A program made the position numbers and the translations under genes. Of a stretch of DNA of 38,672 bases, positions 30,640 through 36,908 are shown piece after piece. Numbering within the stretch: the first letter of the stretch is position 1; each line of letters starts with the position of its first letter. The notes under the pieces were generated by a model that made no database searches, was not told where the DNA came from, and saw only the letters and a program-made list of their open reading frames with translations. The stretch comes from a virus. The DNA is taken from IMG/VR virus record IMGVR_UViG_3300022592_000011, positions 1-38,672 of that record, one strand, 5' to 3'.

Positions 30640-31790
30640 ACAAAATCCTCCTTAGCATCTTCCTTAGCCCGTACCAGTTTTGGCTCACCTTCTGGTCGTA
30701 GGATCAACTCACCTAACCACGCGGCGACCTGCCCCTTAGGCCCCAACTTCTCCAGTGAGGCTATTGATTTGAGCTTCTGAGGCTCCCAAATAACTTGTGG
30801 GTCCATACCCCTCTCAACTAGCACAACGGCCGCTAGGGCGCTGTCAGAGATCTTACGGTGTGTCTTTGTGGTGGAGAGTGTGTACCCTGGTGGAACAATG
30901 TTCTGATTAATAGCACGACTTAGAGCAAACTCTTCTACATCGTTACACCATGTCTTTAGCCCTTGAGCTTTGGCGAGGACTTCGCTGACTTCTTCTTCGG
31001 TGAGGAGGGGCGGGGCTTTGAACTCTTGCTTGGCGAGCTCTGTGTTGTAGTCCGATCGGGCGCGGCACTGCGCTTTTGCGCGGCAGAAGCCACACCAGTC
31101 TCCCGGGAGGAACTCGCCGCTACCGCTCCACGCCTTTTTGGCTTTTGGCTTAACGTAGTAGTTGGCCCAGTCGACCAGTTTACTGACGCTGGTACCATCG
31201 GTACTGATACTGTCAAGTCGGGGCTGATGTATCGTATAACTGACTTCTTTAAGCTCGGGATAGTCTTCTTTGAACTTGGAGTACGCACCGAGGGCGTAGA
31301 GCCTGAGCTGCGGGTTGTCTTGCGCGTGGACGGGGATTCCTTTTCCAAACTTGAGGTCGATAACCCGAATGGAGTACTTAGAAAGTACAACCACATCGGC
31401 TGTACCAAAACCATCAGGTACCCAATCACTGAAGTCCACACGCTGTTCAAATAGGGGGGTATCTCCCTCACCAATTTGGCTACGTACGTAAAGAACGTAA
31501 TTGTCGACGTGGCCCTCGAAATCGTCTCGTTCAGCGGATGAGTAGTTTTTGTAGATGGGGTGCGTCTTGATGATTTCGTATTCGCGGTCATATTCGTCGT
31601 GTCCTATTTGATTAAATTGAAGTCGTAGGCGTATTTCGCCAAGTGAGTGTGCCAGTGTACCTTCCGCAGAGAAATCAATCCCCTTGGTATTTCGTTTCTG
31701 TTCTGGTAGTGTGGCCTCAAGTCTGGCCGAGGGGGTGCAGGATAGCCACCTTTTGGAGCCTGAAGCGGATAAAAGCGCATGTGCTGTCAA
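30636..31790 (-). CDS. DUF2800 Cas4/RecB-like PD-(D/E)XK nuclease
   Basis: A 384-residue protein. The opening ALLSASGSKRWLSCTPSARL is the family signature. The nuclease core is DGFGTADVVVL (Asp), IRVIDLKFGKG (the D-x-K half) and QDNPQLRLYALGAY (the QxxxY helix of the RecB family). Cys in WLSCTP and in WCGFCRAKAQC could hold an iron-sulfur cluster, as in Cas4. It probably acts as an exonuclease in recombination-type replication with DUF2815. The start is TTG at 31790, as no in-frame ATG precedes the signature. Promoter copy 6 lies 30 bases upstream. Confidence 0.92.
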   Translation of the reverse strand: MTAHALLSASGSKRWLSCTPSARLEATLPEQKRNTKGIDFSAEGTLAHSLGEIRLRLQFNQIGHDEYDREYEIIKTHPIYKNYSSAERDDFEGHVDNYVLYVRSQIGEGDTPLFEQRVDFSDWVPDGFGTADVVVLSKYSIRVIDLKFGKGIPVHAQDNPQLRLYALGAYSKFKEDYPELKEVSYTIHQPRLDSISTDGTSVSKLVDWANYYVKPKAKKAWSGSGEFLPGDWCGFCRAKAQCRARSDYNTELAKQEFKAPPLLTEEEVSEVLAKAQGLKTWCNDVEEFALSRAINQNIVPPGYTLSTTKTHRKISDSALAAVVLVERGMDPQVIWEPQKLKSIASLEKLGPKGQVAAWLGELILRPEGEPKLVRAKEDAKEDFV

Positions 31791-31820
31791 TTTAGTCTTT
31801 CGTGTCTGATTAGTCGTACA

Positions 31821-31837
31821 TATATTAATGCAAAAAA
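31821..31837 (-). promoter_or_regulatory. Phage promoter-like element, copy 6 (DUF2800 unit)
   Basis: The minus strand reads TTTTTTGCATTAATATA followed by TGTACGACTAATC. Its T-run is the U-tract of the terminator behind the small-terminase-like gene. Confidence 0.8.
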
Positions 31838-31862
31838 GGCACCCTTTTGAGGTGCCTTTTTA
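31832..31862. terminator. Bidirectional intrinsic terminator
   Basis: GGCACC (31838-31843) pairs with GGTGCC (31851-31856) over a seven-base loop. Six A precede and five T follow on the plus strand, so both strands have a U-tract. On the minus strand it ends the small-terminase-like gene and its T-run starts promoter copy 6. Confidence 0.92.
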
Positions 31863-31886
31863 TTTATTTTTTAGGTAGGGCGGAAT

Positions 31887-32282
31887 TTATTCTTTTAATG
31901 CCTTAATTAAAGCAGCTATCTCACCGTTAAAATCTACCACAACTTCTTTTTTAATATCCTGCTTGATATCCATACGTTGTGAGTAGTCGTCTGGGTATTG
32001 TCCTTTTAAGGCCACTTCTGCAACTCTAGAATTAAAGGCTTTATTGTCGATGTTAGCTAGTAGCATCATCTCCCAGAAAGCCTGACCATACGTTGTGGCT
32101 AAATCTAAAATCTCAGCAAACTCAGGGTCTTCTTTTTTCCACTTAGCTGCTGTGGCCTTGCTGATATTAATAGCTGCGTACATGGTTTTTTGGGATGCGC
32201 CTTGCTTACCGAGTTCCAAAACGGTCTTAGCCATTTCCTCAGTGAACATTTTTTTATTTGGTGATGGTTTTTTTGTGGTCAT
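31887..32282 (-). CDS. Small terminase-like DNA-binding protein
   Basis: A 131-residue protein. The N terminus is basic. Residues about 13-55 form a homeodomain-like helix-turn-helix (MAKTVLELGKQGASQKTMYA, then INISKATAAKWKKEDPEFAE), followed by long helices (ILDLATTYGQAFWEMMLLAN) and an acidic C-terminal 'VVVDFNGEIAALIKALKE'. This arrangement fits small terminase subunits that select packaging sites. A transcriptional regulator with the same HTH is the alternative. It sits alone between promoter copy 7 and a bidirectional terminator. Confidence 0.65.
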   Translation of the reverse strand: MTTKKPSPNKKMFTEEMAKTVLELGKQGASQKTMYAAINISKATAAKWKKEDPEFAEILDLATTYGQAFWEMMLLANIDNKAFNSRVAEVALKGQYPDDYSQRMDIKQDIKKEVVVDFNGEIAALIKALKE

Positions 32283-32380
32283 AATTTTTCTAATTATTGT
32301 GGGGTGCCTGGATTCTATGATGGCTCCAGGGGGCCATTAGCTTTCTTTACAGCTCGGAGAGCTTCACAGCTAGTCCTATC

Positions 32381-32397
32381 TATATTAATGCAAAAAA
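32381..32397 (-). promoter_or_regulatory. Phage promoter-like element, copy 7
   Basis: The minus strand reads TTTTTTGCATTAATATA followed by GATAGGACTAGC. It lies 98 bases before the small-terminase-like ATG. The leader between them holds a short AGCTC-GGA-GAGCT palindrome (32351-32363) and no supported gene. No hairpin adjoins this copy, but GGGCGGAATGG upstream partly echoes copies 2 and 3. Confidence 0.78.
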
Positions 32398-32412
32398 CCG
32401 CACCATTCCGCC

Positions 32413-32658
32413 CTAAAAATCACCGGGCAGAATGATAGTCTTTTTAGGTGCCGAGGGTGGCGTTTTATCGCCATGCTCCCTGCGGTACCTTAACGCGTCA
32501 TTTAGCATCATCTTGGTCATTGCCAGCGCTTTTTCCTGGTGCTCCTGCTCCTTTTGGGCATTGGTTCGCTCAGCTTTTCGCTCTACTTCCTTGATGATAT
32601 TGTTGCTAATTCCTGCGTGTTTAAGCAGCTGCTTGAGGTTCACTTGGGGCCTCCTCAT
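32413..32658 (-). CDS. Small basic coiled-coil protein
   Basis: An 81-residue protein. A helix (LKQLLKHAGISNNIIKEVER) leads into a charged coiled coil (KAERTNAQKEQEHQEKALAM) and a Pro-rich tail (TPPSAPKKTIILPGDF). It overlaps the upstream gene by 38 bases. No family recognised. It is the last gene of the small-gene unit before promoter copy 7. Confidence 0.68.
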   Translation of the reverse strand: MRRPQVNLKQLLKHAGISNNIIKEVERKAERTNAQKEQEHQEKALAMTKMMLNDALRYRREHGDKTPPSAPKKTIILPGDF

Positions 32659-32836
32659 TTACCTGTGGTGCGCACTGTGCCTGTATGGCATTGATCAAAC
32701 CAACAGATTGAACAAACGGCAAGGTGCCTAACAAATTCAAGATGGCGTTAATATCTTTAACACTAAACTTCAATGTTAAAATTTTGCTCTCTAATGGGTC
32801 TACTTCTGTTGCTGCTACGTCGACTGTATCAGTCAT
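32621..32836 (-). CDS. Small conserved phage protein, unknown
   Basis: A 71-residue protein with an acidic start and a core 'LKFSVKDINAILNLLGTLPF' followed by VQSVGLINAIQAQ. This resembles short phage proteins with the pattern 'F.(V/L).(D/E).N.(I/V)L..L..(L/Q)P(F/Y)....(L/V)I..I..Q'. Their function is unknown. It overlaps the upstream gene by four bases (ATGA). Confidence 0.72.
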   Translation of the reverse strand: MTDTVDVAATEVDPLESKILTLKFSVKDINAILNLLGTLPFVQSVGLINAIQAQCAPQVNEEAPSEPQAAA

Positions 32837-33123
32837 TTTTTACTTCCTTTCTTAGGTTGTTTAATTCCAAACATTTCATATCTTGCTTCTAACTGCTTCG
32901 GGTCTGTGCAGTACTGGTTAAGCTCCATCTTCTGACAATACATATCCATTAAGGACTCGCAGCGCATGTCGTGGAGGGTCTTAATGCCAAGTAATGCGTT
33001 TAGTACATCATCTTCGCTCATTGGTACAGGGTGATCGCCGTAATGTTTGAACAATAAATTGATATCCTCACTAGTTTGCCACGCCAGCATGATGGCAGAT
33101 TCTAGGTCAATTTTTGGGTTCAT
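32833..33123 (-). CDS. Small helical protein, unknown
   Basis: A 96-residue protein with several Cys and Met (MLAWQTSEDINLLFKHYGDH, then DMRCESLMDMYCQKMELNQY), predicted all-helical, with a Lys-rich C terminus. ATGA overlaps with both neighbours. No family recognised; replication-accessory context. Confidence 0.7.
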   Translation of the reverse strand: MNPKIDLESAIMLAWQTSEDINLLFKHYGDHPVPMSEDDVLNALLGIKTLHDMRCESLMDMYCQKMELNQYCTDPKQLEARYEMFGIKQPKKGSKK

Positions 33124-33344
33124 TTGTTCATCCTCTTCTTAGCTTTTTTAATATCTGCGTCAAAGTTAACGCTATACCAACCACCAACTATCTTAAGCGC
33201 TGGGAGTAGTACTTCCCATGATGTCACGTCATCCTCATGCCAAGCATCAGCATTTTTCATCATGCTTGAGACACTGACGTAGCTCTGTGCTAAGTTGTCT
33301 CTTGTAATCTCGTCTGCAAAATCATCATCTATTTCAATTTTCAT
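33120..33344 (-). CDS. Small acidic phage protein
   Basis: A 74-residue protein: MKIEIDDDFADEITRDNLAQ, a helix with Ser/Val, and WHEDDVTSWEVLLPALKIVG followed by a Lys-rich end. Similar short proteins are common in phage early regions. It is coupled by ATGA overlaps to genes on both sides. The function is unknown. Confidence 0.72.
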   Translation of the reverse strand: MKIEIDDDFADEITRDNLAQSYVSVSSMMKNADAWHEDDVTSWEVLLPALKIVGGWYSVNFDADIKKAKKRMNK

Positions 33345-33574
33345 TTACCGCACTCCTCTTCTTGTTTGTTTACTTTAATTCGTTTTGCAATCTCCCGGCC
33401 AATGTACCACTGCGCCTTGCGTAGGTCTTCTACCGCGTCCTTCTTTAGATCACATCGCCAGATATACTTTAGTGCATTACCAAGGTTAAACTCCATGTGC
33501 TCTGTGATTTGAATACACTCAACGCCACTTGGGTGCTCTGTATAGTGCTTAGGATGGTTGACTGGATCGTGCAT
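33341..33574 (-). CDS. DUF3310 (T7 gp1.7-like nucleotide kinase family)
   Basis: A 77-residue protein with the complete DUF3310 signature: VNHPKHYTEHPSGVECIQIT, FNLGNALKYIWRCDLK and AVEDLRKAQWYIGREI. T7 gp1.7 of this family phosphorylates dGMP and dTMP, so a role in dNTP supply next to the reductase and polymerase fits. It overlaps the upstream gene by 26 bases. Confidence 0.9.
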   Translation of the reverse strand: MHDPVNHPKHYTEHPSGVECIQITEHMEFNLGNALKYIWRCDLKKDAVEDLRKAQWYIGREIAKRIKVNKQEEECGK

Positions 33575-33743
33575 GTCTTAGCTCCTTAAGTTGTTTTTCC
33601 ATGATCTGTAGCTCTTCCTGGCTATCACATACCCAGACCCCCAATAAATCTTTATACATGCTAGTGTCAATATCTTCCACACCGCAAATTGTCTCCATAA
33701 CATAACTGCCTCTGTAATTGTGCTCCACAATGAAATGAGTCAT
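33549..33743 (-). CDS. Small protein of unknown function
   Basis: A 64-residue protein with a beta-rich start (MTHFIVEHNYRGSYVMETIC) and a helix with LQIMEKQLKELRHA. ATGA overlap with the upstream sigma-like gene, and a 26-base overlap with the DUF3310 gene. No family recognised. Confidence 0.65.
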   Translation of the reverse strand: MTHFIVEHNYRGSYVMETICGVEDIDTSMYKDLLGVWVCDSQEELQIMEKQLKELRHARSSQPS

Positions 33744-34051
33744 AGCTTTAATTCCTTTTTAATGAACTCAACACCCTTAAAGAAATGATACCTCCAATAC
33801 TTTTCTGTTACACCAACGTCAGCATAATTTAATCCATCTAAAAACGCTTCTAATACAAATTGTTGTTTTGTTGGTAAAACATCTGATATCATTCTTCGGA
33901 TATCACTTACATCTTCCGGGTTCCAAGGTAGCCACCCCTCAAGTATCGGTGGGTTGGGCTCAACGCTATCCTCTTTTTCAAGTGGGTCAATGTCCTCATC
34001 CGAAAGCCTGGGGGCAATAGCGTTGATCTTGTGCTTGGTTTTTGTTTTCAT
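33740..34051 (-). CDS. Sigma-70 region 4-like small protein (tentative)
   Basis: A 103-residue protein. The first 45 residues are acidic and Pro-rich (PLEKEDSVEPNPPILEGWLP). The C terminus, LPTKQQFVLEAFLDGLNYAD followed by VGVTEKYWRYHFFKGVEFIK, has the length and layout of a region-4 helix-turn-helix, with 'L..kq.fvleaf..G..y.dvgvtek..ryh..k...fi'. The turn is unusual, so the call is moderate. Promoter copy 8 ends only two bases before its ATG, leaving no room for a normal ribosome site on a transcript from that copy. It could help transcribe the phage promoter class, or just be a small regulator. Confidence 0.6.
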   Translation of the reverse strand: MKTKTKHKINAIAPRLSDEDIDPLEKEDSVEPNPPILEGWLPWNPEDVSDIRRMISDVLPTKQQFVLEAFLDGLNYADVGVTEKYWRYHFFKGVEFIKKELKL

Positions 34052-34052
34052 A

Positions 34053-35396
34053 CTATATTAATGCAAAATTCAGGGTGTCTAGAAGGGCCTGTTGCAAATT
34101 TATTTTTCCGTCCAGTACCTTGACCACCTGCTCGTCGATACTATTAGACATTGTTAGGTGGTGTATAATAACGGGCTTGGTCTGTCCTTGTCTGTATATC
34201 CTTGCATTTGCCTGTATATAGTTCTCTGAGCTCCATGGGAGATCAAACCAGACTGTCTGCGCTGTATCACCAACGTTGCACTGAAGATTGAGCCCGATGC
34301 CTCCAGATTGTGGGTGTGCAAATAGCATGCGGATCTCTCCTCGACGCCATGCCTCAATGTTGTCGTCATCCAATACCACACCCTGTGGAAACTGAAGCCG
34401 TAGTCTTTGGAGGGAATGTTTGAAGTGGTAGAACACCAGCGTAGGGGAGGAGCTCTCCTCCATGATCGACTCAAGATATTCCAGCTTAGAGCGGTGGACT
34501 TCATGCGTGACCCCCTGCTCGTCATAGACCGCGCCTGATGTAAATTGAAGGAGCTTGTTCGCGAGTGCCGCCGCGGTTGGAGCTGTGATCTTTTCTTTCT
34601 TGATGTCAATGACCATGTCTTTTCTAAGCTCATCGTATTGTTTCCTTACCTGTGGGTCAAAAGATATGCTGTGATATAAATAGGTACATTCCGGTAATTG
34701 CAGGTACTCATCGGCCTTAAGTGAGAAGCAAATATCTAAAATCTTATCCTGCACAATTTGGTCGCACCCGGGCTTAAACTTCCATGAGTACACGACGCGA
34801 GTATGCCTGTTCATTTGATCTGGCATCATGTACTTATCACGAAACTTGGTAAGGCTTGTCTCCAAACGTTGCCCTAGGTCCAGTATGCCCACCTGTGACC
34901 AGAGATCCTGCATACCCTGAGGGGTAGGTGTGCCAGTTAGGATAATACGCCGTGAGAAGCCCTTTAAATGCTTCTTGAGTGCCTTGAATCGTTTGGTGCT
35001 GGGGTCCTTAAATCGTGAGGACTCATCTATTACTAAGTTAGTGAACACTAACTTATCTGAAAGGCCACAGAGCCATGCCACATTTTCAAGGTTTATTAGG
35101 TATACGTCCGCCTCTGTCTGCAATCCAGATAACCTTTGCGTGGGGCTCCCCATGATTTTGGATATCGTAAGATGTGACAAATGTTCCCACTTCTTCACCT
35201 CCGCGTCCCATACTGTCTCCGCTACCCTCTTGGGCGCGATGATTAACGTCTTCCCAGTGAATTGTTCCGCAATGATGGTGAGTGTCGTCGCGGTCTTCCC
35301 TAAGCCTGGCGGCAAAAAGAGCCCGACGTTTGGCGTCTGCTTGGCCATTGATATCAGATCCTTCTGATACTGATGTAGTTGTGTTCTCTTTAGCAT
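34053..35396 (-). CDS. SNF2-family DNA helicase/translocase
   Basis: A 447-residue superfamily 2 ATPase. The motifs are QYQKDLI (Q-motif region), PPGLGKT (29-35, Walker A), VIDESSRFKD (DExx, motif II), LTGTPTPQG (motif III), LFAHPQSGGIGLNL (motif V) and ARIYRQGQT (motif VI with the arginine finger). Compact phage SNF2 proteins of this kind usually follow VRR-NUC and probably act in replication or recombination fork remodelling. I use the ATG at 35396, which has GGAG eight bases upstream and starts just before the Q-motif, although the frame stays open to 35504. The 3' end coincides with promoter copy 8. Confidence 0.93.
   Translation of the reverse strand: MLKRTQLHQYQKDLISMAKQTPNVGLFLPPGLGKTATTLTIIAEQFTGKTLIIAPKRVAETVWDAEVKKWEHLSHLTISKIMGSPTQRLSGLQTEADVYLINLENVAWLCGLSDKLVFTNLVIDESSRFKDPSTKRFKALKKHLKGFSRRIILTGTPTPQGMQDLWSQVGILDLGQRLETSLTKFRDKYMMPDQMNRHTRVVYSWKFKPGCDQIVQDKILDICFSLKADEYLQLPECTYLYHSISFDPQVRKQYDELRKDMVIDIKKEKITAPTAAALANKLLQFTSGAVYDEQGVTHEVHRSKLEYLESIMEESSSPTLVFYHFKHSLQRLRLQFPQGVVLDDDNIEAWRRGEIRMLFAHPQSGGIGLNLQCNVGDTAQTVWFDLPWSSENYIQANARIYRQGQTKPVIIHHLTMSNSIDEQVVKVLDGKINLQQALLDTLNFALI
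34054..34068 (-). promoter_or_regulatory. Phage promoter-like element, copy 8 (inside helicase gene end)
   Basis: The minus strand reads TTTTGCATTAATATA followed by GTATGAAAAC. It encodes the last residues and most of the stop codon of the SNF2 helicase (Phe-Ala-Leu-Ile-stop) and lies two bases before the next ATG. The T-run is shortened to four. Confidence 0.68.
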
Positions 35397-35736
35397 GTGT
35401 ATGGCTCCAAATCCAGTCTGCGATGTCGTAGTGTTCTTGCATGGTCCCATTGTCTTTGATCCTATTGGCCCTGTACGACAGGAAGGCCACGTTGCCCTTA
35501 ACATACCCTAGGTCTGGCAGTATGCGGTCTAGTGTGGGGCTGTCTGGCCTTGTGTTACCTTTTCCCAGTAAAGACGCGCCCCAAACGAATGGGGTGTGAA
35601 AAACAGGGCACTCGTCGGTGGCGATGTCAACGAGGTCCTGTACTGTGAGGCTAAACGGAACGTCCTCCCTCACAGCGCGGTTCTTGGCGTTGTGGTAGTA
35701 GTTCTTAAGGTGCTTTAACTTTGTTGATGAAGTCAT
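35086..35736 (-). CDS. HNH-like endonuclease, frame runs 311 bases into the helicase gene
   Basis: Residues about 1-110 resemble phage HNH/His-Me finger nucleases: LKNYYHNAKNRAVREDVPFS, ECPVFHTPFVWG, then DSPTLDRILPDLGYVKGNVA and FLSYRANRIKDNGTM. The 'SPTLDR..p..GYvkGNv...S.rAN..K' pattern is distinctive. The rest (from about residue 115) overlaps the helicase start in another frame and looks like an overprinted, low-complexity tail (EDRDDTHHHCGTIHW). Either the long tail is really translated or the true end was lost. The start overlaps the VRR-NUC end by 32 bases. It may be an inserted homing-type nuclease splitting the usual VRR-NUC/SNF2 pair. Confidence 0.75.
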   Translation of the reverse strand: MTSSTKLKHLKNYYHNAKNRAVREDVPFSLTVQDLVDIATDECPVFHTPFVWGASLLGKGNTRPDSPTLDRILPDLGYVKGNVAFLSYRANRIKDNGTMQEHYDIADWIWSHTHAKENTTTSVSEGSDINGQADAKRRALFAARLREDRDDTHHHCGTIHWEDVNHRAQEGSGDSMGRGGEEVGTFVTSYDIQNHGEPHAKVIWIADRGGRIPNKP

Positions 35737-35995
35737 CTATCTCCTCCTTGCTTCTTAGAATTTGTACCTCAAAACCCTGTTCATTTAGTTGGGAAAAAAC
35801 TATCGTCTGCCTTGGTGATATCTTGCCAGTCAAAGTCTTTAGTTCTACTAAGTGAATTTTGCCCGAGAGGAACACTACCCTGTCCGGTACCCCCGAGACT
35901 GAGCTGATCCACTTGAAGCTCAGGCCCTTTGACTCTTTTACTTTTTTGTTTAAGTAGCTTTCCACTTGCTTTTCTAGCATGTTTTTCTTTCTCAT
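35705..35995 (-). CDS. VRR-NUC domain nuclease
   Basis: A 96-residue stand-alone VRR-NUC protein. Its motifs are EKQVESYLNKKVKE, GVPDRVVFLSGKIHLVELKT (the GxPD...ExK catalytic core) and SPRQTIVFSQLNEQGFEV. This PD-(D/E)XK fold acts as a structure-selective or Holliday-junction-type nuclease in phage replication modules with SNF2, DUF2815 and polA. Start at 35995 (MRKKN) or at the ATG five codons later, which has a GAGAAAG ribosome-like site. It overlaps the zincin gene by 215 bases in another frame. Confidence 0.9.
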   Translation of the reverse strand: MRKKNMLEKQVESYLNKKVKESKGLSFKWISSVSGVPDRVVFLSGKIHLVELKTLTGKISPRQTIVFSQLNEQGFEVQILRSKEEIDDFINKVKAP

Positions 35996-36377
35996 GTAAA
36001 CAGATCTTAAAGATCTGGCCGGCTAAGTGACCGGATAGGTAGGCCCGGGTCTCATTGACAAAGTTATCCTCTTCACCTATGTGCTCGGCCAGATGATCCA
36101 CAGCGTGACTAACTTCGTGAGCAATCGTATCAACCAGCTCGCCAAGGTTATCGTTAACAAGAGACATATCAAAAACCAAAATAATGATAGCATCTTTTCC
36201 GTCGCCAATGAGGTGCGTCTCAGCAATTCCACAATCCAGCGCGTTAGCTTTAAGGGTAACATCGTGATCCTTTAGTATCTGTTGAAAGACAGTATTGTCA
36301 AAGCATAGCTTAACGATGTCTGGAAAGAATCCGACGTTGAGCTTGTAGTAGTTATACTTTTTATTTTTGATGGCCAT
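35781..36377 (-). CDS. HExxH metalloprotease-like (zincin) protein
   Basis: A 198-residue protein. The segment LVDTIAHEVSHAVDHLAEHI contains the HEVSH zinc-binding helix, and NETRAYLSGHLAGQIF offers a downstream acidic ligand or helix, the arrangement of small phage zincins. The N terminus is a beta-rich domain (YYKLNVGFFPDIVKL, DAIIILVFDMSLV). Residues from about 128 on are overprinted by the VRR-NUC gene and are polar and low in order (LSLGGTGQGSVPLGQNSLSR). TAATG overlap with the gene before it. The substrate is unknown. Confidence 0.82.
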   Translation of the reverse strand: MAIKNKKYNYYKLNVGFFPDIVKLCFDNTVFQQILKDHDVTLKANALDCGIAETHLIGDGKDAIIILVFDMSLVNDNLGELVDTIAHEVSHAVDHLAEHIGEEDNFVNETRAYLSGHLAGQIFKICLHEKEKHARKASGKLLKQKSKRVKGPELQVDQLSLGGTGQGSVPLGQNSLSRTKDFDWQDITKADDSFFPTK

Positions 36378-36589
36378 TAGTGTCTCGTGTTCTTTGGCTT
36401 GTTTAGTTGGGCCAGGATCTCTTCTCGCTCCTCGTCATCAAGGTCGTCGACTGGGATTGACTCCTCAAAGATCTCACCTGTCTCAACAAGCTGTGTGATG
36501 CCGCGTACTAGGTCCAAATACTCCTCCTCACCTAGGTCCAACTCATCGGCCCAACCCTCCACAAATACCACCGGAAGTTTTTTAGTCAT
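36377..36589 (-). CDS. Small acidic protein, unknown
   Basis: A 70-residue, strongly acidic protein (VEGWADELDLGEEEYLDLVR, then SIPVDDLDDEEREEILAQLN). ATGA overlap with the upstream basic gene and a TAATG junction to the zincin. A pairing of a very acidic with a very basic product in adjacent coupled genes is notable. No family recognised. Confidence 0.72.
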   Translation of the reverse strand: MTKKLPVVFVEGWADELDLGEEEYLDLVRGITQLVETGEIFEESIPVDDLDDEEREEILAQLNKPKNTRH

Positions 36590-36882
36590 TTTTTCAGTCC
36601 CTTACGTAGTTCATGTGAGTGCAGCTTCTTGCCGGGGTTCTTTACCTCACCGGCCGACTTGGCCACCTTAGCGGCCTTAGTGCGACCGACAACTTCACCT
36701 GTGGATAGTACAAAGTCATGCTTGGCTCCCTTGGCGCCCTTGCCGGCCTTTTTGATGATGTCGTCGTGGCTCTGTGATGGTGTGCCCTTGACTACCTTGC
36801 CGGACTTCTCTTTAATTGCTGGCTCAATTACTTTAACTTTTTTAGTCATCTCTTTTCCTTTTGTTGTACGTGCCACTGACAT
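36586..36882 (-). CDS. Small basic phage protein with 'STGEVVxRxxAxxxA' motif
   Basis: A 98-residue, Lys/Gly-rich protein. The core (HDFVLSTGEVVGRTKAAKVA, then KNPGKKLHSHELRKGLKK) resembles a widespread short phage protein pattern 'GF(V/L)TS.GRFV.R.EA..IA..AGQ....LHS(E/H)(D/E)L' of unknown function. The upstream AAGGAG six bases before the ATG supports the first Met; a second in-frame ATG (MTKKVKV) also has a good site. Confidence 0.72.
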   Translation of the reverse strand: MSVARTTKGKEMTKKVKVIEPAIKEKSGKVVKGTPSQSHDDIIKKAGKGAKGAKHDFVLSTGEVVGRTKAAKVAKSAGEVKNPGKKLHSHELRKGLKK

Positions 36883-36908
36883 AGCTCCTTGTAGTACCTA
36901 ATTTCTTT

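Noticed and set aside
30956-31591. Minus-strand 211-residue and plus-strand 163-residue frames over the DUF2800 gene
   Set aside because: Both overlap the nuclease core in other frames. DUF2800 has clear motifs and these have none.
34154-34633. Minus-strand 159-residue frame within the helicase gene
   Set aside because: Shifted frame over conserved helicase motifs V and VI; Ser/Arg-rich shadow.
36002-36016. Perfect palindrome AGATCTTAAAGATCT
   Set aside because: It lies inside the zincin coding region and appears once. A short AT-rich palindrome in coding sequence is not enough to call an operator.
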